Below, piece after piece: positions 1 through 8,478 of a DNA stretch of 40,498 nucleotides. The stretch's first letter is position 1, and each line of letters begins with the position of its first letter. The DNA comes from Acidobacteriota bacterium (lineage in GTDB: Bacteria; Acidobacteriota; Polarisedimenticolia; Polarisedimenticolales; Polarisedimenticolaceae): NCBI GenBank assembly GCA_029861955.1, contig JAOTYK010000029.1:1-40498 (forward strand), written 5' to 3'. Below the pieces are notes generated by a model. The model had not been told where the DNA came from and searched no databases. It saw only the letters and a list, made by a program, of their open reading frames with translations. Both the position numbers and the translations under genes were made by a program.

Positions 1-182
1 CGATCGCGCCAGCAGCACCCGCGGCGCCGTCGTTTCCGTCAGCACCGGTCGGGCCAGTTGGACCGATCGCGCCGGCAGCACCAGCAGCTCCGTCGTTTCC
101 ATCAGCACCGGTCGGGCCAGTTGGACCGATCGCGCCGGCAGCACCAGCAGCACCGTCGTTTCCGTCAGCACCGGTCGGCCCG
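1..182 (-). repeat. 63-bp tandem repeat encoding Gly-X-Y triplets
   Basis: The word cgtttcc recurs at 31, 94 and 157, exactly 63 bases apart, and the bases around it are almost identical between copies (single differences such as gtcagc/atcagc). Each unit encodes 21 residues, that is seven collagen triplets. About three units are visible and the array continues beyond the left edge. Near-identity at the DNA level suggests recent expansion or contraction by slippage or recombination. Confidence 0.9.
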
Positions 183-568
183 GTAGCGCCAGTGGCCCCC
201 CCTGCCCCTGACGCCGATTCGAAGGTGAACGCGGTGCTCCCTACTTGCGTTCGCGGCGCGAGCGTTTCGCTATCGACTGTAATTTCGAGGAAACGAACGG
301 ACCCCTGGAAGTGCATGGCGGTGAATCCGGTAGACACCTCGTACACGCCCTCGCTCACGTCTACCATCAAGGGCCCGACGCTCGCGATCAACAAACCGCC
401 GGTCTGGGCGTCGTAGAGGTCGATGGTCATGCTGACCTGGCCGTCGATCGGGGCACCCGCAGCATCCGTCAAGAAGCCCTGCAGCTTGAAGACATCAGGT
501 ACAGCCGCGCCAAGAGGACTCGCGAAAACCAATAACGCGATGACAATCATGGCTAAAATACGTCTCAT
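1..568 (-). CDS. Collagen-like exported protein, N-terminal part (cut by window edge)
   Basis: The reverse strand is open from an ATG at 568 to the window edge, so only about 189 residues are seen. The protein starts with a hydrophobic signal peptide ([21 protein letters not shown]). A domain of about 95 residues follows ([37 protein letters not shown]), of the kind that often precedes collagen-like or fibre regions in secreted bacterial proteins. After that come strict Gly-X-Y triplets in a 21-residue repeat ([13 protein letters not shown]...). Three ATG codons lie in tandem at 574, 571 and 568; the GAGGGA ribosome site is best spaced for the one at 568. The gene begins 24 bases after the stop of the large ASST-phosphatase gene and may be co-transcribed with it. 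Its function is unknown; a surface or extracellular fibrous role is inferred from the triplets. Confidence 0.8.
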   Translation of the reverse strand, partial: MRRILAMIVIALLVFASPLGAAVPDVFKLQGFLTDAAGAPIDGQVSMTIDLYDAQTGGLLIASVGPLMVDVSEGVYEVSTGFTAMHFQGSVRFLEITVDSETLAPRTQVGSTAFTFESASGAGGATGATGPTGADGNDGAAGAAGAIGPTGPTGADGNDGAAGAAGAIGPTGPTGADGNDGAAGAAGAI

Positions 569-592
569 CATCATTCCCTCGATCTCACGGGC

Positions 593-3500
593 TTACTCGA
601 TCACGCGATAGAACAGAATGTTCGGCGGACCTGCGTTCTCGTCGGTATCACTACAGAGGCTTGTCGTCCGATAAAGGTTCCCTGGATCGACCAGGGCGTT
701 GGGCACGGTGTTCCGGTAGATCTCGAAAAGGGCGGAGTGCCCGGTCCACATCAGTTCGACGTCATACTCACCGCTGCCAACGTTGAAGGTCTTGTCCACC
801 ATCAAGAGCTGCTCGACTGTCGTCGGCCCCTTGAATGACCAGAAACCCAGACTGGCCGTCATCCCGTTGGGACAGACACCCGATGTTCCGGAAACCGGAG
901 CGGACGTCACGCTCATGAGGTAACTGGCTGAAGTCATCCGATCGGCGACGCCCGCCACCATTATCCGTTTGAGCGTGGTGGGACCCGCCGTCGCGTCGCA
1001 AACGTCCCCACGGCCGTCGCCGTCGGTGTCCAACTGATCGAAGTTCGCGCTCGTGGGACAGTTGTCGAATTCCCCGACCGAGGGCGGATTGAATCCCGAG
1101 CCGACGCAGATCAGGTCCCCGTCGACATCATTGTCGGGATCGCTCGGACACGTGTCGCAACTATCACCCGCACCGTCCCCGTCACCGTCACCCTGGCCCG
1201 CGTTGTTAACGGTGGGACAGTTGTCGCAAGCGTCGCCCACACCGTCCGCATCCCCGTCACCCTGGCCCACGTTGGGCACGGTGAGGCAGTTGTCGCAGCC
1301 GTCGGGCACGCCATCGCTGTCACCATCGACGTTGTCATCAAAACCAGGACACGCGTCGCAGGCATTACCCGCACCGTCACCGTCGTCGTCCTTCTGGTTG
1401 TTGTTCGGAACGAATGGGCAGTTATCGACGTCGCCGCAGTGGTTGTCCCCATCGATGTTGTTGTCCGGGTCATTCGGGCAGGCGTCGCAAACATCACCCA
1501 CACCGTCCCCGTCCCCGTCCTGCTGGTCGAAGTTGGCCACGGCGGGGCAGTTGTCCATGCCATCACAGATACCATCCCCGTCCGCATCACCGACCGGGCA
1601 CTTGGTAATGGTGTAGGAATCGTCCACATTGCCGCTGCTGTTCACGAACTTCGCCTCCAGGCGGGAGCCGGTGACGTCCAGAACAACGGAGCCCAGTTCG
1701 TTGAGCGAGGTGAACATCAACGGGTGATTCAGCGGCCCGCCCGAGATCTTGCCCGAGCTACCCGCAACGGTGTGCACCATGCCATCGCCCGAGCCCGTAT
1801 ACGGGACGGTGCCGCGCGGGCTTTTCAGATAGGGCCCACCCGAGGCGTCCAGGATCACCCCGTCGCCCGGCACTAGCGTCGGCGTCGCATAAAACCCGTC
1901 GATCAAATGCGACCGCTCATAACTGTGCGAGTGTCCCGAAAACGTCAAATCCACGCCGTAGTCGTCCAGGATTGGAACCACATTTTCACGCATCTGCTGG
2001 AGGGAGGTTTCGGTATCCGAATCATGCGAGCCCTTGCTGTACGGGGGGTGGTGCCAGTAGGCGATGATCCAATCCTGACTCGTCGATGCCAGATCGGCCT
2101 CGAGCCAGGTCAACATCGGGCTCCCCACCGATCGATCACTGCTGAACGAGTCCAGCACCACGAAGTGGATGTTGCCGTAGTCGTAGGAGTAGTAGGCCTC
2201 GGTCCCCGAGGCGACCCCACCGGCCTCCGCGTTGTCCGGCAGCGTGAAGTTGTCGAAGTAGGGCCACGTCTGTGCGACGGGATCGAACACGTCGTGATTG
2301 CCTATCGCGGGCCAGAGCACCGACTTGCGAAGCATCTCGGGAAAGATGTCGAACAGTTTCGTCTGGTACTCGGCGTCCGTGCCGTCGTTGTACGCGTTGT
2401 CCCCGAGCATCAGCCAGAGATCCGTGTGCGTCGAACCTGTCCAGGTTTCGTACGCGTCGCGCACCGCCATCGCGTTGGCGTCACCCGTCCCCGAGTCCCC
2501 CAGGACCCAGACCCGCGTCGGCTTGGCCGTGCCTGTTGCCGGAGGGGTGACGAAGAAGTGATCCAGGTCGTCGCCGGCCAGCACCGCGGTGGTTGTGCCG
2601 ATCGAGTAGTAGTACGTCGTATCCGCATTCAGCCCGCTGAGCGTCAGTTCGTGCTCGGTGTCGAGATTGAAGTCCTCTTCCAGGGACGTCAGGTTGCCCT
2701 GCTGGGTCCCGTAGAACACCCGACTGTCCGTGGGCAGGCCGGTCCTCCAGCGAACCACGACTTCGCCCGGCGTGCCCTGCTGAAGGTACGGGCCTCGAAC
2801 GACGGCCAACTCCTTATTGATCGTCAACTGCGGCGAGAGCACCAGATCGGAGGAGCCACCTGAGACATCCCAGCCGGCGATCGCCAGTGTGTTAATCCCG
2901 TTTTGAAGTTGGGGAATCGCGGCTGTCAGATTCGTCCACTCATAGGTCGGATCCTGGGCGTTGCTAGACTCATGGCTCGTAGGCGCCGTATTCCAATCCA
3001 GCGGTACGACCGGCATACTCAAGGAGCGGAAAACCTCGACACCATTGATCCACGCGGCGTACCCGTCGTCATAATCGCATCCCAGGTGCAGGCTGGATAC
3101 CAGGTTCGTGTCCACGACGTCGAACGTCGTGCGTGTGAAAACGGACCCGGTTCCGGGGGGCACCACCGTATCCAGCAGGTTCGTCGCCCCGGGTGGGGTC
3201 GTCTCGAAGCCGACGCCGTATGTGCCGACGGTCCATCCGAAGTCGTTGAACCCGGGTGCGACCCAGGACATGCCGATGCCCGGATCGGCCGTGTTGGCCA
3301 GATAGGTCATCCACGAACCGGCGTCGACGACAACGTCCTCCCCGCTCGCGAAGACCGGGTACAGGCCCGCGATCCTCTCGCCTCGATACGTCGAGATCCT
3401 TCCGCCAGTTGGATCGTGGGCCCACAGCTCGAAGACCTTGACCGGTGTCACGTCATCGGTGACCTCGATGATCCGGGTATGCCGTTCACCCAGACCTAGA

Positions 3501-4927
3501 CCCATGGAGGCCGCGCCGTCCACGAAGGTGACCCCGCCGAAGACCAGTAGGCGATTGCCTGTCGTTTCCTGCCAATCGGCGTCGGAGATGAACGATGAAA
3601 ACAGTCGTTCAGGACTGTTCTCGCCATACTCCCAAACTTGACTCACCTGCATGTTCTGCGTGTCGATGCTGTATTCGACGCCGCGGCTAAACGAATCTTC
3701 GTCGGTATCCGGGGTCGTCCCGTCGAATGGGCTCGCCCGGAAGTTGCCGTTGTCGAACAATAGGAGCGTATCGGATCCCGTCCACATCGGAGCGTGTTGA
3801 TGGTACTGCCAGCGAAAACCCGGCCCCGTCGGCTGTAGCAGGTACGGTTGAAACGCGGGGGACCAGTTTTCGGGAGGCCCGAGGATCCACTCCAGGGCAC
3901 CCGTTCTTCGCGAGAACTTGATGACGGCGTCCTGGTGTCGCATCGACACGATGATCGAATCGTCATCCGCTCTGTAGTTGACGGCGTTTGCGTGGGTCCA
4001 GTCTAAGCCGCCCCCGGTCTGGTCGAGCGATAAGTATCCGATCCGCGTGGCGTCGAGCATGTCCACGAGGGGCCATTCTTTCCGCAACGTTCCGTCGGGC
4101 AAGAACTCCACGACCGAGTCGTCCCGCAGTGTCGCGGGTGCCGTCGGAGCGAGGGGGTCTGTTTCACTCGTCGGGAAGTCAGAAACGTTCACCAGCTGTC
4201 GGTCCAGGCTGAGGTAAGTCCCGTGGGGGGTTCGGAGAAGATCGTGATGGAGACCGATGCCGGGAATGGCGAGTGCTTGGTAGTTCTGATTTGCCAGCAG
4301 GTCCATCTCGATCACGGAATCGAGGCCGCTGCGGTAGAGGATGTTCCCATTCGGTAGTTGCCGACCGGCAGAGATGCAAATCGTCGTGTACCAGACGACC
4401 GCACCCGCGCTGTTGACGATCGCTGTGTAATTGGGCCGGGGGTCAAGTTTTTCCCGACGCATGCAATCGATCAACGTGTACCCCGGTTCCATGTTGAGTG
4501 GATCGCTAACGACGGTCGTAAGCGTGGGGAAGTCGGCGGGGAGCAACGCGGTCGTGGCGAAGACGGTTCCGACATGGCCACCGGGAATGAGGTCGACATC
4601 CACCGTATAGGTTCGGTCCGCCTGCAGGCCGAGAACCGGCAGGTAGTGCTGCGTCACGGGATTCGGAAACTGGACGGTTCGGATCTCGGCGCCGTGGGTG
4701 ATCGTCAACTGTGCCCCCACGGCCACGTCGGTCTCAAGTTCGACGACTCCCGCAAGCGGTGTCTGTTGATTTGGGTCCATGGTCAAGGTCGGTCCGGAGA
4801 CGACCTGAACCGCATGAGCCGTGATAGAGCTCAGCACGATGGCGGCGAGAGTCAGCGTAATCCGAGACGCGCACCGGGACTTCCATCCCAGACGCAAACA
4901 TCTCGCCAGCCCCCCCAAGCAAATCAC
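593..4927 (-). CDS. Secreted arylsulfotransferase-like / purple acid phosphatase-like fusion with TSP3 repeats
   Basis: The product has 1444 residues. It starts at a GTG (4927) preceded by GAGG and an in-frame TGA, with a signal peptide ending near AHA. Residues about 145-520 resemble the arylsulfate sulfotransferase (ASST) propeller. They carry HHD (227-229), THAN (His312), MRHQD (Arg330) and HQHA (376-379); the 18-residue His-to-Arg spacing equals that of catalytic His356 and Arg374 in E. coli ASST (numbers from memory). A linker follows. From about 708 there is a fibronectin-like strand region and a purple acid phosphatase/metallophosphoesterase domain with GDSGTGD (809), GDNAYND, GNHD (876), WHHPPY and GHSHSYER (998). 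Residues about 1109-1312 are Asp-rich, Cys-containing TSP3 calcium-binding repeats (DGDGDGVGD type). The last 130 residues form an unrecognised domain. A periplasmic or extracellular role in transferring or removing sulfate and phosphate esters is inferred; the substrate is unknown. Confidence 0.85.
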   Translation of the reverse strand: MICLGGLARCLRLGWKSRCASRITLTLAAIVLSSITAHAVQVVSGPTLTMDPNQQTPLAGVVELETDVAVGAQLTITHGAEIRTVQFPNPVTQHYLPVLGLQADRTYTVDVDLIPGGHVGTVFATTALLPADFPTLTTVVSDPLNMEPGYTLIDCMRREKLDPRPNYTAIVNSAGAVVWYTTICISAGRQLPNGNILYRSGLDSVIEMDLLANQNYQALAIPGIGLHHDLLRTPHGTYLSLDRQLVNVSDFPTSETDPLAPTAPATLRDDSVVEFLPDGTLRKEWPLVDMLDATRIGYLSLDQTGGGLDWTHANAVNYRADDDSIIVSMRHQDAVIKFSRRTGALEWILGPPENWSPAFQPYLLQPTGPGFRWQYHQHAPMWTGSDTLLLFDNGNFRASPFDGTTPDTDEDSFSRGVEYSIDTQNMQVSQVWEYGENSPERLFSSFISDADWQETTGNRLLVFGGVTFVDGAASMGLGLGERHTRIIEVTDDVTPVKVFELWAHDPTGGRISTYRGERIAGLYPVFASGEDVVVDAGSWMTYLANTADPGIGMSWVAPGFNDFGWTVGTYGVGFETTPPGATNLLDTVVPPGTGSVFTRTTFDVVDTNLVSSLHLGCDYDDGYAAWINGVEVFRSLSMPVVPLDWNTAPTSHESSNAQDPTYEWTNLTAAIPQLQNGINTLAIAGWDVSGGSSDLVLSPQLTINKELAVVRGPYLQQGTPGEVVVRWRTGLPTDSRVFYGTQQGNLTSLEEDFNLDTEHELTLSGLNADTTYYYSIGTTTAVLAGDDLDHFFVTPPATGTAKPTRVWVLGDSGTGDANAMAVRDAYETWTGSTHTDLWLMLGDNAYNDGTDAEYQTKLFDIFPEMLRKSVLWPAIGNHDVFDPVAQTWPYFDNFTLPDNAEAGGVASGTEAYYSYDYGNIHFVVLDSFSSDRSVGSPMLTWLEADLASTSQDWIIAYWHHPPYSKGSHDSDTETSLQQMRENVVPILDDYGVDLTFSGHSHSYERSHLIDGFYATPTLVPGDGVILDASGGPYLKSPRGTVPYTGSGDGMVHTVAGSSGKISGGPLNHPLMFTSLNELGSVVLDVTGSRLEAKFVNSSGNVDDSYTITKCPVGDADGDGICDGMDNCPAVANFDQQDGDGDGVGDVCDACPNDPDNNIDGDNHCGDVDNCPFVPNNNQKDDDGDGAGNACDACPGFDDNVDGDSDGVPDGCDNCLTVPNVGQGDGDADGVGDACDNCPTVNNAGQGDGDGDGAGDSCDTCPSDPDNDVDGDLICVGSGFNPPSVGEFDNCPTSANFDQLDTDGDGRGDVCDATAGPTTLKRIMVAGVADRMTSASYLMSVTSAPVSGTSGVCPNGMTASLGFWSFKGPTTVEQLLMVDKTFNVGSGEYDVELMWTGHSALFEIYRNTVPNALVDPGNLYRTTSLCSDTDENAGPPNILFYRVIE

Positions 4928-5211
4928 AGCGATTCCTCACCATTATTAAGTCAGCAGTTCTGTCAGTCACTCGTGCCGCAGCAGCGACCCCAGAAGTCAG
5001 GGGCACACCTCGTTCGGAACTGGTTGTATACCGCTATTAAGGACACGGAGCGTGCATTTAGAAAAAAAGGCGGAATACTTACATTATTGGAGTTCCCGGA
5101 GTGTGGCCTAGCATTGGCCCAGGGAGAGCAAAGGGAGGCCTGTCGGAGGCCCGCCTCGCGAGCCTCTCCTGAAACGCGATCTTCAGATGCCGGTGAGGAA
5201 GGTCAAGAACC
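4928..5211. other. Intergenic region, no gene seen
   Basis: This lies between the cytochrome stop and the ASST-phosphatase start, both on the minus strand. It is visibly more AT-rich around 5030-5095 than its surroundings, including a run of seven T on the minus strand at 5064-5070. No convincing hairpin precedes that run, so I do not call a terminator. Short open frames crossing it lack start signals and protein-like composition. Confidence 0.5.
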
Positions 5212-7560
5212 TTATTCGCAGAGTACCCCCCCGAGATCCTGCGCTCGGTCGCACACTGCGGTGCCGACATCTTCCGGTCGCTCAAGCATCACACCGTTGG
5301 TTCCGTAAGAGCCTTCCGTGGTTCCGTTGTTGCCAACAACCATGAAGAAGAAACTGCCAACCCCGGGATCGAACGACGCACTGCCACTCACGCCAACCGC
5401 ACACGCCGCCCCGCTGTAGCCGTAGCTTGAGACGGCGGACAACGGCCCATAGTAGATCGTGTGGTCCGTCGCATCGCACGCCGGTGTGTAGCTGATGTCG
5501 ACCGCCGTCAGGTTGCGGGTCGCCTGCAGCTGATTGCTCGCCTTCGACGCCTCACCGGGCGTACCCAGCACGGTCGACACGGAAACGTCCGTCATCGCCA
5601 TCTCGAAGGGCGGCGCCATTCCGGTGTTCAGCCAGGCGTCCAGCATGTTCACGCCCTCGTTACCCAGGAATGGATCCAGCCCGTCGTTGCCCAGCCAGAG
5701 GAACTGGATGTACTCCCAGCTTGTCTGCTGGTAATACAGTCGCACCTCGGCACGGGTCGCCCCGGACGGGATAGTGAACGCGGACACGTCGTAGTGCAGG
5801 TACGTGCCGCCCGGCGCAGGATTCCCGTACTGGGTGTCAGGCACCGGTAGCGCGTTGCGCGTTAGCGCCTCATCCCGATCGAAGCCGTACGGCGGGATCC
5901 GCGTGTCGCTCTTCAATACGTTGTTGAGGGCGAAATGGAAGCTCTTGAAGATGCTGTCCGCGGGTGTGAGAGCCAGTTCCCCTAGTGTGTGCTCGGCAAC
6001 ATCGGTCAACGGGTCGTAGGTCAAGGCCATCCCGGTGTCGTAACCCAGGGAAACAAGCTCCGCCGCCCACTGTTGGTCGATACCGGGTTGGGCCTCGAAC
6101 ACCCGAGTGTCCGTGTCCAGCAGACTCTCGACGGCATGCGGTGTTCCACCCAGATCGTCTACGTTGCGGCCGATGGGACCGTACGCACCGTTTTCGGAGA
6201 TCAACAGATCACCGGAGTCGAACCAGCGGACGTTCAACCACATGCGACGCCCCTCGGGGTAGCCGCTGATCAGCTTGTGGCCCGTCAGGTTGGTCGTCGT
6301 CACGACGACATCGTCTCCGCTCTGCGCCGCCGTCAACGAACCGGCGCTCCGCAGGTGCCCCTCGGCCCGCAACATGCCGGCGTTCATCGCAGCGATCTGG
6401 TCACTGTCAAGCGTCCCGAAGAGCAGCAGCCCCTCAGCCGCCTGATAGAGGATCGTCTCGGGCACCCAGTAGGCGCCGCCGGTCAGATCGTGACGGGGTA
6501 GGTCGTACCGCACGGGAGCCTGATTCTTGTCACAGCCCTTGCCGGTGGAAGGCGCCATGTGACAACTCTGGCAACTGTAGACCCGCTGCATGCCGTCCAC
6601 GTAGTCCGGCCGATTGGGGTTGTTGGTCTCTGCCATCGCCCGTTGCCAGGCTACTTCAAGCGAGCCACCCACGTGCTTTAACTCGCTGGGCAGCGACGCG
6701 AACTGAGAGACGGGCATCGTGTCCAGCGCGCTGGCCACCCACTCGCTGTAGGTGCGCTCGACGACGCCGTAGGCATGCGGGTCATGATTGAAGGCGGCCT
6801 TGTCCGCGATCGGTCCGCCCAACACACCGCTGAACCCGCTGCTCAACGGAACCTGCGCCCCGTTGTTGTGGGCCAGGTCGCCGACGGCGGGGTTGCTGAC
6901 ATCGTGACAGGTTCCGCACATCCGGCCCTCGCGCATGAACGTCGACTGCAGGAACGCATGGTTGGCCACGGCATTGTCGTAGGGACCCACACGAGTTCCC
7001 CCACTGTTGATCACGTACTGACCGGAACCGTAGTAGCCGTCTCCGCTGATCGGATCAAACGCCTCGAACGGCGCGGTCTGTTCCTCGGTAGTTCCGGGGA
7101 TATTCGTCGGCATGTCGGGGTCGACCATCAGATGGCAGTGCTCGCATTCGACGCCGCGTTCATCTTCCCCGGTCAGCGCGCTGCCGTTGGTCGGAGTGGA
7201 ACGACCGGCAAACCAGCCGCCGGGTGTATGACAACGCAGGCAGAGATCGCCGACGCCCCCTCGATCCGCCACCGTCCCGTTGGGCAGGAAGTCCTGCTCT
7301 GCGATGGCTACGGTCGCCCAGTAGAGAGGGTCCCGGGCCGCGTGAGACATCATGCTGCCGTGCCAGCCGAAGCTTGGCTCGAGGTCGGGATTGCCGGTCC
7401 CGGAATGACAGCTGTCGCAGTTGGTGCCAAAACCCGCGACCTCGCCGGGCTGGGTGCCGGGCTGCTGGATCTCGTTGGGAATCGTGTCCGAGGCCGAACT
7501 GACGGATGCGACCCACCCCAGGGTCAGCCAGGTAATTGCAATCCAAGTTGTACGTGCCAT
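5212..7560 (-). CDS. Secreted five-haem c-type cytochrome
   Basis: The product has 782 residues from the ATG at 7560, chosen because AAGGGGGCGTC lies just before it and it opens with a clean signal peptide (MARTTWIAITWLTLGWVASVSSA). A longer frame upstream would put a non-signal Arg-rich stretch in front. Five CXXCH haem motifs are visible: CDSCH at 48, CLRCH at 107, CEHCH at 139, CGTCH at 215 and CQSCH at 330. They fall in the first 340 residues, with a large haem-free part after them. The C-terminal 90 residues contain three cysteines and a beta-rich Gly/Ser segment. It is probably an exported electron-transfer or redox protein; the substrate cannot be told from sequence. No cytochrome maturation genes are in the window. 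The gene reads toward the ASST-phosphatase gene, 284 bases away. Confidence 0.85.
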   Translation of the reverse strand: MARTTWIAITWLTLGWVASVSSASDTIPNEIQQPGTQPGEVAGFGTNCDSCHSGTGNPDLEPSFGWHGSMMSHAARDPLYWATVAIAEQDFLPNGTVADRGGVGDLCLRCHTPGGWFAGRSTPTNGSALTGEDERGVECEHCHLMVDPDMPTNIPGTTEEQTAPFEAFDPISGDGYYGSGQYVINSGGTRVGPYDNAVANHAFLQSTFMREGRMCGTCHDVSNPAVGDLAHNNGAQVPLSSGFSGVLGGPIADKAAFNHDPHAYGVVERTYSEWVASALDTMPVSQFASLPSELKHVGGSLEVAWQRAMAETNNPNRPDYVDGMQRVYSCQSCHMAPSTGKGCDKNQAPVRYDLPRHDLTGGAYWVPETILYQAAEGLLLFGTLDSDQIAAMNAGMLRAEGHLRSAGSLTAAQSGDDVVVTTTNLTGHKLISGYPEGRRMWLNVRWFDSGDLLISENGAYGPIGRNVDDLGGTPHAVESLLDTDTRVFEAQPGIDQQWAAELVSLGYDTGMALTYDPLTDVAEHTLGELALTPADSIFKSFHFALNNVLKSDTRIPPYGFDRDEALTRNALPVPDTQYGNPAPGGTYLHYDVSAFTIPSGATRAEVRLYYQQTSWEYIQFLWLGNDGLDPFLGNEGVNMLDAWLNTGMAPPFEMAMTDVSVSTVLGTPGEASKASNQLQATRNLTAVDISYTPACDATDHTIYYGPLSAVSSYGYSGAACAVGVSGSASFDPGVGSFFFMVVGNNGTTEGSYGTNGVMLERPEDVGTAVCDRAQDLGGVLCE

Positions 7561-7700
7561 GACGCCCCCTTGCGAGACGCACGACGAGTCTATGCGCCCC
7601 CGCTGACGAGAAGGCGTGCAAGTTCGGTGCCGCAGGCGTCGGAAAAACGCGACGGAAAGTCCCCTATTCCGCCGCGTCAAATCCGAACGTCAGAGATGGT

Positions 7701-7737
7701 TGGGGCAACTAACCCCTTCGGTGGGTCGGTTGCCCCA
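7701..7737 (-). terminator. Strong hairpin downstream of the small secreted protein gene
   Basis: TGGGGCAAC at 7701-7709 is perfectly complementary to GTTGCCCCA at 7729-7737. Inside, ACCCC and GTGGGT can pair around a TTCG tetraloop with one bulged base. It lies just past the stop (7744) of the upstream minus-strand gene and before the cytochrome. No clear U-tract follows on the minus strand, so it may be a terminator or an RNA-stabilising or attenuating structure. Confidence 0.55.
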
Positions 7738-7743
7738 CAACGC

Positions 7744-8241
7744 CTACTGCAGCTCGCCCAGAAGCATCCAGCCGACCGAGTTATAGAGCGGGTTCACCGC
7801 GGGGCCGGTTAACGTCAGCGCGGTGTTCTGCGGGCAGACCCAACCGAGGTCGAACGCGTTCCCGGTTGCGAAGCCGAACGTCGAGCCCGCGACCTCTCTC
7901 GGAATCAGAAGCGTGCCGCCGCAGTTCAGATTGAATCCTACGGGTTGCCCCTGGAAGCTGGCATTGCTGTAGCCGACCATGGTCACCGAACGGATGACCA
8001 GGGTCCTTCCGGGCGGGACGGTGTAGATGCTTCCACCGGGAGGTGTGGTCCCTCCTTTTCGCCCCGCGATGTTGACGATGTCGGCGGCGGGTAGCGCCGC
8101 ACGAGTGGTCAGGGTCGACGTCGGCTCGGGCCGGATTTCCGGCGATTGGGCGCCTACGATGCCCACGATCACCATCAGGGCCAGGGCCCCCACGAGGCCC
8201 ACGGCGATCGACGCCGGGCGGATACGGAATGACTGTTTCAT
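7744..8241 (-). CDS. Small secreted protein of unknown function
   Basis: The product has 165 residues starting MKQSFRIRPASIAVG. The ATG at 8241 is preceded by AAAGGAGT at good spacing; an upstream extension would add 33 residues without a ribosome site. It has a positively charged start and a hydrophobic stretch ending near IVGAQS, so it is exported. The mature part is short and beta-rich, with two cysteines (NCGG and VCPQ) that could form a disulfide, and ends VGWMLLGELQ. I do not recognise the family. It sits upstream of the five-haem cytochrome on the same strand, separated by a strong hairpin, so it may be a separate transcript. Confidence 0.7.
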   Translation of the reverse strand: MKQSFRIRPASIAVGLVGALALMVIVGIVGAQSPEIRPEPTSTLTTRAALPAADIVNIAGRKGGTTPPGGSIYTVPPGRTLVIRSVTMVGYSNASFQGQPVGFNLNCGGTLLIPREVAGSTFGFATGNAFDLGWVCPQNTALTLTGPAVNPLYNSVGWMLLGELQ

Positions 8242-8312
8242 GCTTGACTCCTTTTGCTGGGTTGGTTTCTCATCAATTGCCAAAAAGCCCCTGAATTCGA
8301 CCCGGATCGCGT

Positions 8313-8341
8313 TTGACGAGTCCGGGCGAAGGATGTACATT
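8313..8341 (+). promoter_or_regulatory. Promoter of tRNA-Asp
   Basis: TTGACG at 8313-8318 and TACATT at 8336-8341 are separated by exactly 17 bases, a good sigma-70-type match. Transcription would start near 8348, about 20 bases before the mature tRNA. The element lies in the region upstream of the divergent secreted protein gene. Confidence 0.65.
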
Positions 8342-8369
8342 ACCGCCGCTCGGGTATCAGACCAGTTGC

Positions 8370-8446
8370 GGAGCCGTGGTGTAGTTGGTTAACACACCGG
8401 ACTGTCACTCCGGAGATCGCGAGTTCGAGTCTCGTCGGCTCCGCCA
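8370..8446 (+). tRNA. tRNA-Asp (GTC)
   Basis: The cloverleaf is complete. The acceptor stem is GGAGCCG/CGGCTCC (8370-8376 with 8436-8442). The anticodon stem is CCGGA/TCCGG around loop CTGTCAC, giving anticodon GTC at 8404-8406. The T stem is GCGAG/CTCGT (one G-U pair) around loop TTCGAGT. The discriminator G is followed by an encoded CCA at 8444-8446. The D arm reads GTGTAGTTGGTTAACAC. It stands alone, with a promoter upstream and no neighbouring tRNA. Confidence 0.97.
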
Positions 8447-8460
8447 CTCACCCTCTCACG

Positions 8461-8478
8461 GGCGCCTAGTCAGGCGCC
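8461..8478. terminator. Possible hairpin between tRNA-Asp and the convergent gene
   Basis: GGCGCC at 8461-8466 and again at 8473-8478 can pair with a six-base loop (TAGTCA), which contains the stop codon of the convergent membrane protein gene. It could stop transcripts from both sides, but no T-run follows on either strand, so the call is weak. Confidence 0.3.

Noticed and set aside
1-182. Regular repeats considered as a CRISPR array
   Set aside because: Units are contiguous without variable spacers and stay in frame as Gly-X-Y codons.
1053-1629. Open frames on both strands within the TSP3 region, one rich in Ser-Pro and one in Thr-Arg
   Set aside because: They are out-of-frame readings of the Asp/Gly/Cys-rich calcium-binding repeats.
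5064-5070. T-run on the minus strand, considered as an intrinsic terminator
   Set aside because: The preceding bases form at best a broken stem of three to four pairs.
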